Shown here: piece after piece, positions 13,341-24,845 of the stretch
How positions within the stretch are numbered: the first letter of the stretch is position 1
How the letters are laid out: every line of letters starts with the position of its first letter
From: Malaya genurostris
Lineage: Eukaryota > Arthropoda > Insecta > Diptera > Culicidae
Reading direction: 5' to 3'
Length of the DNA: 64,000 nt
Assembly: GCF_030247185.1 (NCBI RefSeq)
Contig: NC_080572.1
Location: forward strand, 301,307,656 to 301,371,655
Translations under genes and position numbers: made by a program
The notes under the pieces: model-generated
Told to the model about the DNA's origin: nothing
What the model saw: the letters and a program-made list of their open reading frames with translations, nothing else
Databases searched by the model: none

Positions 13341-13590
13341 CTAGGCAGCTACCCAGGAAACCAGTAAGCAATTATATTGGCAGTAAAATAGCCTTTTATG
13401 GGTATAGCCAATTCTCCTTGCCATATATTAGCAATCTGAGAGCTAATCTGTTATAAGTCGGTCAGATATCAGATTTTAGAATGCACACCAGCTGCATAAA
13501 AGCATTATCAACCCCAAGAATAAAACAACCATTAAAATTAGCCGCACATCAATCTTATACAAGCATTTCGAATGCATTTTGCAGATTAAA
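13341..13590 (-). repeat. MITE family with CCCAGGTAGCCAGTAAGCA ends, copy 1
   Basis: The left end (CTACCCAGGAAACCAGTAAGC) and the following TTGGCAGTAAAATAGCC, GAATGCACACC and GCATTAT blocks align with the reverse complement of the copy at 29502-29777. The right terminus is eroded. Confidence 0.6.
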
Positions 13591-13653
13591 TATGTCAAAA
13601 TATAGCAAGAACATTACAGGTCAAACAGGTGTACGTGGAAAAAGTATACGAAA

Positions 13654-15853
13654 ATGAGTGCCTCAAAAAAATGGGAAAATATTGTCAGAAGTGGTTCTTA
13701 TTATCGAAATGTAAAGCGATATAGTGAAATGGACGTATCAACTTTACGCGATCAACTGAAACATTCGTACACTAAAAATATTGCATTCAAAGATGAGAAT
13801 TCTGATTCTGTTCTAGGTAATATGCAGCAAGCTTCCGTAAATTCGACAAGAAATGCTCGTATCACGTTGACTACTTTGACAAGTAATGATATTGCCTTGG
13901 ATACTGAAGACAATGAATGGGAATCAGCTTCAAAATGTAATTATTACAGTCCTGATGGTGAATCAGATGAAGATGAAAATGAGGAGGCATGCTCATATCT
14001 CACATCTTTCATACATCAATGGAGTTTGGAATATAAAATAACGCATTTAGCATTAAAACCTCTTTTGTCACATCTGTCACAATATGACTACAAGCTTCCC
14101 AAGCACCCACGATACTAACTTGAAACTCCTCGAAAATCCGCTACCATTACTGAAACACAAGGCGGACAATATTGGCATCAAGGTTTGGGTAAAAAAAATT
14201 TAAGCTTAGAAATCAAACATTTCATCTAATGAAAACATTTATTTCGCAGAAATATGTCTTCGTAATGTTTTTTTCAACGTTGAAACTTCGCGAATAATTA
14301 ACATTAAAATTGATGGTTTACCGCGATTTAATAATGGAACCGACCAAGTATGGCCTATTTTATTTAACATACATGAAGAACCAAGTGTGAATCCATTGAT
14401 TATTGGTATTTTTTATGGTAAAACTAAGCCAAAACGTGTGGAAGAATATTTAGCACCATTTGTCAATGAAGCATTGCCTATTTTGAATACGGGTATTTTC
14501 ATTAACGACCATCTATTACGTGTTAACATTAGAGCATTTATCTGTGATTCACCAGCGCGGGCATTCATAAAAGGTTGAACAGTTGGCATGGCAATTATTT
14601 CAATTGATTTTCTAGCTATCTTATAGGTACTGTCAATTTCAATGCTTTCCACGGATGCTTGAAATGCACCATTGTTGGAGAATATCATAAGGATTTACAC
14701 ATGAACACATATCCTACAACAATTGCATCTAGACGTTCAGATTCTGAATTTCGCAATAAAATTTATGAAGGACATTATCAAACTTATAAAACTCGCGAGA
14801 ATGGAAAATTGAAGATCATCAATGTAAATACTCCTCTTTTGTTATTACCTATAGATATAGTAGAAGACGTTATCATTAGCGATTCGTTACACTTGCTGCA
14901 TCTTGGTATAACAAAAAAAATTGCTTAGTTTATACAAAGATGGCCATATGCATCATAAAAAGTGGTCAAGCGATACAACATCAACCTTCGATAAGTTTTT
15001 GAGCAGCATCAAATTACCATTAGAAATTCATCGTCAGGTACGCGGATTACAATACTTAAGCCATTGGAAAGCTTCAGAGTGTTCCACTTTCTTAAACTAC
15101 ATTATTGGTATTGGCATTATGTCAGAATTCATCAATGATGAGCACTATGAAAACTTCATAAATTTATTTTGTGCTGTTACTATTTGTTCGTCTGAATGTT
15201 ACAAAAAGTACTTATCGGATGCTCAAATGCTCTTTGAAACATTTGTTAAATGCTTTGAAAAGTGTTTTAAATTTGTTACCAGTAACCAACATAATCTTGT
15301 ACATATTGTAGACGAAGTACGACGATTTGGAACATTGATAACATTATCATCGTATCCTTTCGAAAGTCATTTGTTTCAAATTAAAAGTCTTGTGCGATCT
15401 GGCAGATTATCATTAAATCAGATCATAAATCGAGTTACCGAAAAACATCGCCACAGTTATAATAAAGTCAAGCTGATGAAATATCCTTTGCTTCAACTTC
15501 AATCTAAGGAAGACGCAACAGCGTTTTTGCGCATAATCATATACAATGGATTTACATTATTGAATAGTTTCGCTGATAAATGGTTTCTCACCACAAGTAA
15601 AACCGTGGTTGCAATGGTTCATGCAACTTCAGAAGGAATAGTAGGAAAAGAACTCGTAAAAGCTATTGACTTGTTCCAAATCCCACTTCAATCATGCCAC
15701 CTGAATGTGATGTGCACATATAATGATAATGATTTCATGACTTGTCAGTTGTATACTATTGCAGAAATCTTTTGTAAACTTGTGCCTATCCCTATTAACA
15801 ATAGAACAGTCTTTGTACCACTTCATCACACTCTTCCAAATGCAAATATATAA
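13654..15853 (+). pseudogene. CMC/EnSpm-like transposase with two spliced introns
   Basis: Exons 13654-14188, 14250-14573 and 14627-15853 join in frame through introns of 61 and 53 bp (GTAAAA..TTCGCAG and GTTGAA..TTATAG). The product is about 694 residues. It has an acidic N-terminal region (SDEDENEEACSYL), then blocks I recall from insect transposase-domain proteins of the EnSpm/Tnp2 type: KIDGLPRFNNG with VWPILFNI, IGIFYGKTKPKRVEEYL, CDSPARAFIKGT, a zinc-ribbon-like GCLKCTIVGEY, SLHLLHLGI, and RRFGTLITLSSYPFESH with LVRSGRLSLNQI. Only two lesions are seen: a TAA at 14116-14118 where a sense codon is expected, and one extra A in the eight-A run 14913-14920. AATAAA follows the stop. The splice joins rebuild conserved motifs exactly, which supports them. 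The superfamily name is less certain than the gene model. Confidence 0.75.
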
Positions 15854-15984
15854 ACAAGAATAAAAAAATATGAAAAACAAATGTTTGTGTTTATTTTTAT
15901 ATGCAACAAAATAAAGTAATATAACGATTTCGGTTGTTTTTAAAAATTCATTGAATAATAATAAAAAGTTGATCGTCTGAATGA

Positions 15985-16474
15985 TCACTCTACGACAGCG
16001 TATTCCACAGTCCAGATTTGACCAGAGAATTCAACAGATCTTCCGCCTGTATGCTTATCCTCTTGAGACTCTTTGTCCAGCTGATTTAATTCCTTGATAG
16101 TTTTGCGCTTACGTGCAGATGGTTTCCGTGTGCCACCAATATCGGAAAATCTTTGTTTCGCATTTCTCAAGCAACGATGTAAAAAGGATTTTCATTCAAT
16201 CATTGAAAACTCGGGGTCCGAATGAAGAACGGTTTGATAAAATGCGTTAATCACTGCCTCGAATTTACTGAACGGAATCTTCCGTTGTGCCGTTTCCTGG
16301 TTAGCAAATTTTCGTCCTGTGCCAGTTCACGAACAAAGAAGAAGCAACTGGCGATCAAAAAAGTAATCCATGATTTGAAGACAAACGGTAATTCCTTTAC
16401 CCGTATATCGTTGACGACCGTGAAGTTGGCCAATCGAGAAAACGATTGATTTTTTTGCTGCAGTTTTCTTCAAA
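15985..16474 (-). pseudogene. DUF4806-like second gene of the transposon
   Basis: On the minus strand, ending at a stop at 15985, one frame reads RYTGKGITVCLQIMDYFF, then CS (stop) TGTGRKFANQETAQRKIPFSK, EAVINAFYQTVLHSDPEF, a second stop, and SFLHRCLRNAKQRF followed by a basic KPSARKRKT tail. The layout (aromatic helix, CSW-like turn, IPF-SKF, helix, FLHRCLRNAK) resembles insect proteins annotated with DUF4806, which I recall as companions of such transposons. It faces the transposase tail to tail, 131 bp away. Two in-frame stops break it. A TGCAG at about 16475 may be its acceptor. Confidence 0.5.
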
Positions 16475-16904
16475 AACTTCTAAGTATTTGTGTTGTGCAT
16501 ATCTAAGTATTTGTGTTGAGAGTTTGTTTTATAGAATAGGAGATAGAAAATACTGATATGGAAAGCTCAGTTCAGATGGAGCAGAAATTTGTCGTTTCTG
16601 CATATCATTCACAGATCATCGGGTAACAGCGTCATGATTAGCAATTGGTATCAGAGGCAACTAGGTGCAAATCCCGTTTCTAAGCTTTGGAGGACAACGT
16701 TCGAGAGAAACTTTGACATAAATGTGGAAAAATAAATGAAAATATGTACTCTGTGAGTTGGATGATTGATGATGTGACAATAATGGAGGTATTCTGCCAT
16801 GATAGAAACATGAAATAATAATAACCGGAATCATACCATAAACAAAATCAAATGTTTTTTTATGATTTTCGGTGCCGTAATATTAAAAAGTAGGATTGCA
16901 TTAA
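16475..16904. other. No recognisable feature
   Basis: AT-rich sequence. The right terminus of the preceding transposon should lie here, but I could not identify inverted termini. Confidence 0.35.
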
Positions 16905-17120
16905 TTGGGCATTCCAAATGCCACTTCAATGCCACTGTTTTCATCAGTGCTGCCAATGCAAATTTCACACATTTGAGTTGTCAGATTGAAGTGGTACAGC
17001 CGTAAAATAGCCGTACAAAAGCTGTTTTTAGGTAGGTGAAGTTAATGCTCTACCGGACTGCCGTAGAGCCGCAGCAGAAGCTGTTCACGAACTGCTTATA
17101 ATGCCTATTGGCTACTTGGG
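16905..17120 (+). repeat. MITE family with CCCAGGTAGCC ends, copy 2 (diverged)
   Basis: It starts with GGGCATTCCAAATGCCACTT and ends with CTGCTTATAATGCCTATTGGCTACTTGGGTAG, which matches the right end of the better copy at 29777 (GTGCTTACTGGCTACCTGGG). The interior holds GTAAAATAGCCG like the other copies. Confidence 0.45.
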
Positions 17121-17144
17121 TAGGCAGCCCCGCACACAGACTTT

Positions 17145-17367
17145 AGAGTAAAAAACACAAATGCGAGCACACTTCGTTAGCTTGTTTAGCTATGGTGATG
17201 CGAAATCGGATGGACTACTTCGTAAAAGGAAAAAAATATCAACAACGAGTATTACTGCGCGTTATTGGAGCGATTTACTTCTCAATGTGTACCCAAAAAA
17301 TGCAACCATGTTCAAAATCAACGATTCAAGATTCCCCAATATGTTAGGATTAAAACATAGAACATAG
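17145..17367 (+). pseudogene. Relict mariner-type transposase fragment
   Basis: In shifting frames the segment reads CEHTSLACLAMVMRN and then NINNEYYCALLERF, the mariner block that precedes the second catalytic aspartate. The DNA of its first part also aligns with the relict at 60020-60100 (GCGAGCGCACTTCGG region). Stops and frameshifts are numerous and no catalytic residue can be placed. Confidence 0.5.
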
Positions 17368-19802
17368 CTTTTCATGTTTCCAATTAACGTTCGAACTCTT
17401 GAATTAATACACTTCAACGAGTACAATTTCAAAAAAGAACTTGTATGCTCTCTTCTGTTTACTTTGTAATTCGATTTAGGTGAAAATTTCCGTGCATATT
17501 CTGTGCATCTAGACATCATGTCAGACATGATTCCCAGCGACGGAAGAAAATTCCAAAGATAAACTTTACAGCTTCCGTACATTTTCTTGGCAATTCACTT
17601 CGGAGAATTGTAACGACAGTAACGTATTTTTCTTCGCAAGCTTCCCCTTGGCATATACCAACTAATAAATTCAATTCTAACAAAGTGACATGGCAAAAGT
17701 AAACGAAACACGTGTTTCTCCAGAAGTAGGTAGTTTGCTTCGGAAGATTTTCACTCGAACGAAGCGAGCAAGAATGATGTCATGGCATAGAGAGATCCGG
17801 CAGGCAGCAGGCAGAAGTCCTCCGCACTTTACAACGACCAGTTACAGCAGGATCCAATGGGGACAATGAAAAATACATTCCCTTAGTCCGGCCGACATCA
17901 GCATTAGCCGATTTAGTTGTTCGTCGTCGCATTCACCTGACTCGCCGTTCTTCACCCACGCCAGTTGTCGTTCGGAAGAAGAAAAAGCCAGAAAAAAAAT
18001 GCTCTTGCGAAGCTTGGGATACGTATCCAACTGTGGAAGCTTAAACCGGATAGACGGAAACCACAGAATCTATTCCTGTAAATTCTGACTGGTGGCTGGC
18101 TAGTCGCCTCTTACCTTCTCGGTGAACCGACTTAGCCTCGAATGGGGACTAGAATCGAGGAAAATCGAGGGCGGTAAGAAATAGCTTCCTATCGCTAGAG
18201 ATAAAATGTAAATTTGTTTTGTTACACCCGATGCTTTCTTTGCTTTGGCATTGCAATGGGCATGTGGATAAAAGGAAAGTGCAACGTTGTAGCTTGTCTC
18301 TCGGTTGGTTCCAATTTGGCACAGTGGGTTACCTTGGGTCACTATTTTACATCAATCAATATTTTCAAAGTAACACGGAGCTTTTGCGGTCAACTTTAGG
18401 GAATAGTATTTACATCGACTCTCAAGGTTGATTGATGAAAAAAATAATCACTGTGGAGTTCTGCTTGGTTCAAGCACACAAACCATCTTCCAACCGTGGA
18501 TCTGTCATTGATTTGCCCTGAAAAAGTTTCCGGTGATTCGAAGCGGCTCGGGTAGGCTTAATGAGACCTCGGTTTTCTGGGAGTGTAATGGTATAATTTT
18601 TCTGGACTATGGGTAAAGTGTTATAATTATTCGAAAATGTGGGTATTATCTTGCAATACGGCAAAGATAGATAGTGTTTAATGATTCTGGTAGAAGTGAT
18701 GGAAATTGATTGATAAAAATACATTTTTCGAAGCGATTAAATGCTCAATTGTTTTTTGTTATTTGCCTTTAAAAGGTCCCTGCAGCCGTATAAATGCGTC
18801 ATAACATATCATAATAAAAAAATACAAAAAATACAAAAAAAAATATACAAAATACAAAAAAACAGTAGAAAAAGAAATATTTATTTGTTCCACTCTAATA
18901 TTTTTGTTCATCCCAATGCTACATTTTACATTTAATAATCGTTATAAAAATATATAATATTATATTAAATCGAAGGATGGGGCATAATGTCCACAGAGTG
19001 ACCGTTATGAAAAAATCAAAGCTTTGTATTTTTGCACGATTAAATCGTGAATTGAGACATAAGCTATGCTAAAAGTTAGTTACTAAAACAAGTGTTTTCT
19101 GCTGAAAAAAAATCGAAATCGAAAAGGTCGAATTCACAGTTTGCAGCAGATGACAACTGTCAAACTTGCATAGATCGTACAAAAAGATAGTGTTTGTGAT
19201 AAAACTTTCGTTCAGAAGAGGGGACGTTTTAGCATGGGCGCTTAATAAAACTTCCCTTACTTTGAGAAAGGAAAAAAAACATTCATAGAAAAAAGCGAAT
19301 GTTCACTACTGTCGTTTTTGCTTGATGCCAAACCTAACCCAGTTTCCACCCTAACTGCTGTCAAACCGTTTGTTTGAAGCTAGTTTTGATGTTGTTGAAC
19401 TGAAAATCGAGTCAGTTTCGAAAATGGTTTTTATATCAGGTTTGCTCAAATCGCCGTTGCTAAGTGCGTAACCAACACAGTCTCGTGAAAAATGTTTGCT
19501 TGATGAAACTACCCTGGGTCAGTTTCAGTTTTCTCAAGCGAAAACGACATTACATAAAGCGAAAGAAGTGTCATTTTTACAGGCAGTAGTCTGATCACAG
19601 CAGGCGTGTGCGTCGGACGCGAAAAATTTTCACTCGCTTCAAAATTCGAGAAATAAATTTTGCCCGTTTGAAAATATAGATAGTATAATAGATGAAGTCT
19701 ACATGATTGTAATTATGTGATAATTCTATACTAAGTGGAAATGATTTTTTATTTAATTTTCATACGGACACGCGGGATATGTAGACAAAAAGCAAAAGTT
19801 AT
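17368..19802. other. No gene recognised
   Basis: Several short frames exist on both strands, none with recognisable content or splice support. Bases 18818-18870 are A-rich (ATACAAAAA repeats). No RNA gene is seen. Confidence 0.4.
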
Positions 19803-21064
19803 ATTTTTTTTTTTTTCAACAATTTTTATTCAGGCCAATTTGCGTATAGCTTTACGTGGCCGATTTACCCATGTTTTTGTTACATAAAATTATTTTTTTA
19901 TTGTTGGATCTCGTTGTCACCCTTCTTCTAGGGGGAGAGGAGCTTCCATTTCCTTCTAGCGATGATTGGAGGTCGTTTTGTCCGTTGCTCGTATCATCCA
20001 TTGCTATATCGTTGGAGTTGTGAGCGGTTTCCGTTTCCTTGTTTTCGTTGTTGATCGCCGTATTGGGTTCATTTGCAGTTGCCGCAGATGCGCTTTGTAC
20101 ATTGATTGCAGTTGATAGTTGGTTAGATGGTGAAGGTGTTTTTGAAACAGGAGCACTGCCTTCACTAGTTTCCGTTGTTGAGCGGTTGTCCTTGTTTTTG
20201 TTTGTTTTGTTTGTTTTCGCAGTTTCAGTGCAAGGTTTGCCGTAGTGTGCAGGTTGTTCACAAAACTGACATGTAACCAATTGATTTTCATACGTAATCA
20301 ACGTTTTACACGGATGTATCCCGTCTTGACCACAAATGATGTAAGATGGAATTGCTTTACGTAGTTGCATACGTACCACTCGCACGCCATTCCGGATACC
20401 CGGGAAAAAATTCCGCCATACTTCCTTTTCGATGGAAAGAACTTCACCGTACTGCGACATACATTCCCGAACATACCCCTCGCTGGTCTGCGGGGGAAGG
20501 TCATGCACGCGTACTTCTATGGCATTGTCCACCATGTACACAGGGATTTTATATTTAACATTGTCATGATCAATACTGTGCACCCCGTTATTAACCGAAG
20601 CAAATGCAATTGCATCTTTTTCACGTTCAAACATAATGTACACACAGTTCGACGCCTTGTTGAATTGAATCTCACTAACATCATTAACGTTTAGATGCAT
20701 TCGTTCCTTAAGCCAGATTTCAATTTCGGTTGCTGCAGGTCTAACTTTGCAGCGCTTGAAATCAATACAAATTGAATTTGGCCTTGTAGGCCAAGTTTCA
20801 GGCTTTGTTAAATCGTATTTGCCCATTTCGTACACTCTATTGTTCACTGCACTGTATTGTCTTTGTTTCTGTCGTCGCGACCGTAAGAAATTTTGGACTG
20901 CTTCGGATGCGTTGCGAGCACGAACTGGAAAAGTTATATTGTATTCAATTACACGCTTATGAAGTCTCTTTATCATTACTGATCTTCTGTGTATCAAGTT
21001 AATGATTACACATTACTAGTGATCATTGAGATTCTTGATTTGAACATTCTATTTTTTTTTTTTT
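19803..21064 (-). mobile_element. Gag-only LINE-type retroelement copy with poly(A) tail
   Basis: Minus-strand unit: a leader from about 21050, an intact ORF1-like gene, a 3' region of only some 35 bases with AATAAA, then about 14 A residues (T run at 19803-19816). A second A-run of about 14 lies just upstream of the leader (T run 21051-21064). No endonuclease or reverse transcriptase follows. It may be a retrocopy of a gag-only transcript or a member of a gag-only family. A clear target duplication was not found. Confidence 0.6.
19852..20976 (-). CDS. ORF1/gag-like protein, RRM-like fold and one CCHC knuckle, intact
   Basis: A 374-residue open frame from an ATG at 20976; the frame extends seven codons further upstream from a TTG, but that is not a usual eukaryotic start. 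Order: a basic N-terminus, EMGKYDLTKPETWPTRPN (about 48-65), two alpha/beta RRM-like stretches (IDFKRCKVRPAATEIEIWL, and IEVRVHDLPPQTSEGYV near 155), then GVRVVRMQLRKAIPSYI, one zinc knuckle CQFCEQPAHYGKPC (about 238-251), and a long Asn/Thr/Ser/Glu-rich disordered tail ending in a basic patch. Such proteins coat LINE RNA. The absence of stops over 1.1 kb implies recent insertion or selection. A domesticated gag gene is the alternative. Confidence 0.75.
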   Translation of the reverse strand: MIKRLHKRVIEYNITFPVRARNASEAVQNFLRSRRQKQRQYSAVNNRVYEMGKYDLTKPETWPTRPNSICIDFKRCKVRPAATEIEIWLKERMHLNVNDVSEIQFNKASNCVYIMFEREKDAIAFASVNNGVHSIDHDNVKYKIPVYMVDNAIEVRVHDLPPQTSEGYVRECMSQYGEVLSIEKEVWRNFFPGIRNGVRVVRMQLRKAIPSYIICGQDGIHPCKTLITYENQLVTCQFCEQPAHYGKPCTETAKTNKTNKNKDNRSTTETSEGSAPVSKTPSPSNQLSTAINVQSASAATANEPNTAINNENKETETAHNSNDIAMDDTSNGQNDLQSSLEGNGSSSPPRRRVTTRSNNKKIILCNKNMGKSAT

Positions 21065-21140
21065 GCATTGCAAGTTTTGGCCTGTTTCTATAGAAATCTT
21101 AGCAAGTTTCTGGGAAAGCTTTGAACCCCGGACCTCCCTA

Positions 21141-22142
21141 CACTGATAAAAAACGACTGCTTGGACCGAAGTGTTTTGCACTTAATTTCGGCGCATTTGT
21201 CTCGACACTTTAATTTTAAGTGTAAGTCTCTTCAAATTCAAATGAAATCATATTATATTTTTTTGGTAAAACATTTAAATTCCATCCATCAAACAGCTGA
21301 TTAATTCCAAATGTTTAACATTTAGTATTCGATTCGCCTGACACTTACAGTCGAATTGTCATACAAAAGCATATGAACTGATGAAAAAGCTAAGATTTTA
21401 ACAGATTTATAAATAATTCTCATGTAGAACACATTTTCATACGAAATGCAAAGCAATTTGAAATTGAAATGGTATAATTTGGATATTGGGCTCTTAATAG
21501 TTTGCTGAATATAGTTTATTAAGGTATATTGAATTACATATTTTATATAATTTTATGATTTCGATGTCTTTTCGTTGTCACCAACTTACACAATCACCTT
21601 CAAAGAATCGGACGGTATTTTTTAGCAATACATAATTCCGTTAGCTGAAAGCTCAAACATTTTATGATAGTTTATGTTTTTCACCTCGCATGAAGGTGCA
21701 TGAGGTGAAAATAAACAAAAACAATCTTTCGCTTGCTCGTACTCTGTTTCGAAAAGGCACCGATACTTACTGTGTAGACTTTCTGAGATATGTTAATACT
21801 AGAAAACTGAATAGAAAACTAGAATGTAATGATTATTGAGAAAACATATATAAATAATTGAGAAAGCATATATACATCAATACAGCACTGCAAACTGACA
21901 TGTAATGACATTTATCTATGTCATAAGGCTACACACCTTAGTCATATGTTCGAAGCTTTCGATAATAACAAATCCACACTTAAGATTAAAATGTACTGAG
22001 ATATGATTGAGCAATTTGACGACACACTTAACATTTATGCGCTAAGCTTATGAAGCACAATTGAAGCGTCCTAGTAAATCTAGAATTTGAAATGTATTTA
22101 GAGAAAGGCACATTTGAAAAAAGGTGTCGATTTTTAGCAGTG
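21141..22142. mobile_element. Non-autonomous TA-flanked DNA transposon, 1002 bp
   Basis: The ends are inverted repeats: CACTGATAAAAAACGAC at the left, and the reverse complement of the right end is CACTGCTAAAAATCGAC. Both are flanked outside by TA (21139-21140 and 22143-22144), as expected of Tc1/mariner-type insertion. The interior has no transposase. Confidence 0.75.
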
Positions 22143-22559
22143 TAGTATCATATACTTTTCGACTTAGCTCGATGAGATTCGGAAAATGTACAGAGTGCGT
22201 ATTTAACAACGTTTTAGGCTATAATGCCTTCTAGTTTTTCAGTAGTCATCGGTTTACTTCACACAAATTAAACTTTCCGTTCAAAATAATCGACAAAAAT
22301 TGGCGATTGCCAAACTTAAAAGTAACACTCAGTTTTTTTCAGTGTTTACTGAATCTTAAGTGTGGATTTGTGGATTAAACTCCTTTTGCAATTTACTTTC
22401 AATAAATATTAAGCAGGAACACAAAATTGAAACAGGTAAATGTTCTTAGTATAATGACGGTTTCTATGCAAAGTAGTATCGTATGCTTATTCTTGTTTAT
22501 TGCCAAAAAATCACTGTGTGACCTAATTCTCACATGCAATTTTCCTTTCAAAATATTCA
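22143..22559. other. No recognisable feature
   Basis: AT-rich spacer between the TA-flanked element and a LINE fragment. Nothing is supported here. Confidence 0.35.
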
Positions 22560-22830
22560 GTGTGAGATCATCATTCCAATTTTTTATTTGGACATTTGGA
22601 ACGACAGCCAAATCAATACATAGTTTGCTATACGGACGGTTCTCTGCTGGATGGTCGTGCTTGCACTGGTGTTTACTGTCTCGAAATGAAATTAGAGCAG
22701 TCTCATTCGATGATTGGATACTGTACAGTACTATATTTCCAAGCAGAAATTTTTGCACTTCAGCAGAGAATCTGTGGTAAACGAATTTACGTTTTCTCCA
22801 ACTGATAGACAGTTTTAAAGACACTCAGTT
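22560..22830 (+). pseudogene. LINE RNase H fragment
   Basis: The plus strand reads CYTDGSLLDGRACTGVY, then YFQAEIFALQQRICGKRIY, the RNase H pattern with the first catalytic aspartate in YTDGS and the glutamate in QAEIFAL, as found near the C-terminus of I-, R1- and Loa-type LINEs. It stops within about 70 codons. Neither the RT nor a 3' end is present. Confidence 0.65.
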
Positions 22831-22894
22831 CTATAGATAAAAAATTCGCTTTCGAGCTGCATTCAAGATTTAAAACTTGCACTCAGACCAACAA

Positions 22895-22945
22895 TAGAAA
22901 AAGGCGGGAGGGTAATGTCAGAGACATAACTAAAGGACGTGAATA
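22895..22945 (+). repeat. Dispersed short repeat, copy 2
   Basis: AAAAAGGCGGGAGGGTAATG followed by TCAGAGACATAACT matches the segment at 5968-6000 with a few substitutions. Confidence 0.55.
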
Positions 22946-23199
22946 TTAGTAAAACTGACATGATTCGTTCTTCTAGTTGACTGATTGTGTGAATTTTTAT
23001 AAATTTTACTGTTTGGCTTCCCGAATTGAAACAGTGCATCTATACTCAAGTATCACTTATTGACGACACAAAACAATGTTATCGTTATATTTTTTTATAG
23101 TTTTACATAATCTTTGGAGGAAAACTTCGCACAGTTCTTTGGGAAATTTTTTAAGGTTGTGAAATTTATCCGATGTTTACACCTGATGAGTACTTTTTG

Positions 23200-23860
23200 C
23201 TTTATCTACACCAAAAAATTGAATTCTGGACTGGATAATAAACTGGAACTGAATTTAAGAGCTAAATTCGGAATCTAGCTCCGAATTCAGGCTCTGAATC
23301 TAGATCAACAATTCAGCTCATGAGATTTGTTCTAGTATTCTGGACTTGCACGAATTTTTTAGAATCCAGGTTCCAAATTTTATTCTAGAACTGAATTCCG
23401 AACCTAAGTAATGAATTCTGTTCCAAAATCTACTTCCAGAACACAAGCCCTGAATTTAATTTTATTTTTGGTTCTGAGTTCTGAACCAGAATTCTGGAAA
23501 CGAATTTTGATTCAGCATTAGAGATTGAATTTTTCAAACTGAACTCAGGAGTAAATTATGTTTCAAAAGACTGGTGACAAATGCTGGTTCGGAGTGCAGA
23601 GCTGAAATTCAGTTCCACAGTCCCGATCTAAAAATCATATTACGAATTTTCTTCCAGAAGCCTGAAATCGAATTTCTTAATAAGAATTCTGGATTCAAAT
23701 TGCGATCATAAATCAAGGAACTAAATTCAGTTCCTAGTCAAAAAACAACTTTAGTGAATTCTTAAACTAAATTTTAACCCGGAAACTAAATTCAAAATTC
23801 AGCTCTAGAATCCAACCCAGAACTCGGTGCCCGAATCCAATTCCAGTATTCGGAAACTGA
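23200..23860. repeat. Degenerate GAATTC-rich repeat, locus 1
   Basis: For about 650 bases the sequence cycles through variants of GAATTCTGGA, CTGAATTCAG and AATTCAGTTCTAG at irregular 15-25 base spacing on both strands. The same texture returns at 32700-32990 and 62510-62940. No coding frame is conserved. Confidence 0.6.
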
Positions 23861-24845
23861 ATACGTTTACTTATAATCTGTTGTTGCTGCTGCTGGTTGA
23901 AAAGGCGACTGTTCAGCACGACATCCCAAAAGCGTCCTGTGCATTTGAGGCTTCATACCACGCAGAAGGTCTATTTTCTGTTGCTGTTGGTGGAAAATCA
24001 TTAACACGACGTCCAGTTCCGTCTAACGCACAAGATTTCCGAAAAACGAAACTTTTAAATTGTTCATGGTTATCTCATATCATTAAAAATTTAATCAAAA
24101 ATTGCTGATCATATTTCTGATGAAAGGTGAAAGAATTTTATTGTTGCGTTTAGTACAACTCGAGATATTTACTATTAAGTTCTACCCATTATTCCATAGG
24201 GCGGATTTTGAAAAGGAGCCCTATAGTAAAGTAAGACGTATTCACGTCAAAAAACGTCCATTGTGGCAAAACTCAAAAGCAGTTTTCTTCGTAGTAGTTG
24301 AATGGAAATCCAAAGAACGAATATCAATTTGTTTGGAATAGTTTCCTCAACAAACTGATGATTTTTTTTCTGGAAGATTCATCAAGCAGTAACGGAGGAA
24401 ACTGCTTTTGCGTTATAGTTATATAGTTTCATCTATTTGAATCGATACGACCTGACCACGATTTGCACTTTTTTTTCATGTTTTGAATTCGCATTCCTAT
24501 ATAGAATTTAAAGAGCAGTCCTATGTGAAAACGTGCGACATCAGTGGATTTAATATCAGTACAGATATTTCTTATTCTTCGCAGTATAATACTAATGTGA
24601 AGCTGAACCTGATTTAAATAGTTTCCCAGAAGTAACCGCAAGAAATTAATGTTTTCATAAATTAATTGTACAATAAATTTTTACAAATTCCATCATGGTT
24701 GGCGCCCCCTGGATTTTGGCGCCCGAGGTGGTCGCCTAAATCGCCTCACCCTCACTACGGTACTGTCTAGCCTAAGGACGAACTGAAGATGGTGATCTGC
24801 GCTTATTTAAAATTTTCCTATTTCAGGATTTGGTGATGTCTTAAA
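23861..24845. other. No gene recognised
   Basis: Contains a diverged copy of the short dispersed repeat at 24228-24260 (TAGTAAAGTAAGACGT, ACGTCAAAAAACGT) and a GGCGCCCCCTGG/GGCGCCCGAGG doublet at 24702-24730. Nothing coding is supported. Confidence 0.35.

Noticed and set aside
20977..20997. Upstream extension of the gag-only ORF by seven codons
   Set aside because: It would have to start at TTG; the ATG at 20976 is the first normal start.
22399..22824. 141-codon minus-strand frame
   Set aside because: It is antisense to the LINE RNase H fragment, whose plus-strand motifs (YTDGS, QAEIFAL) are recognisable.
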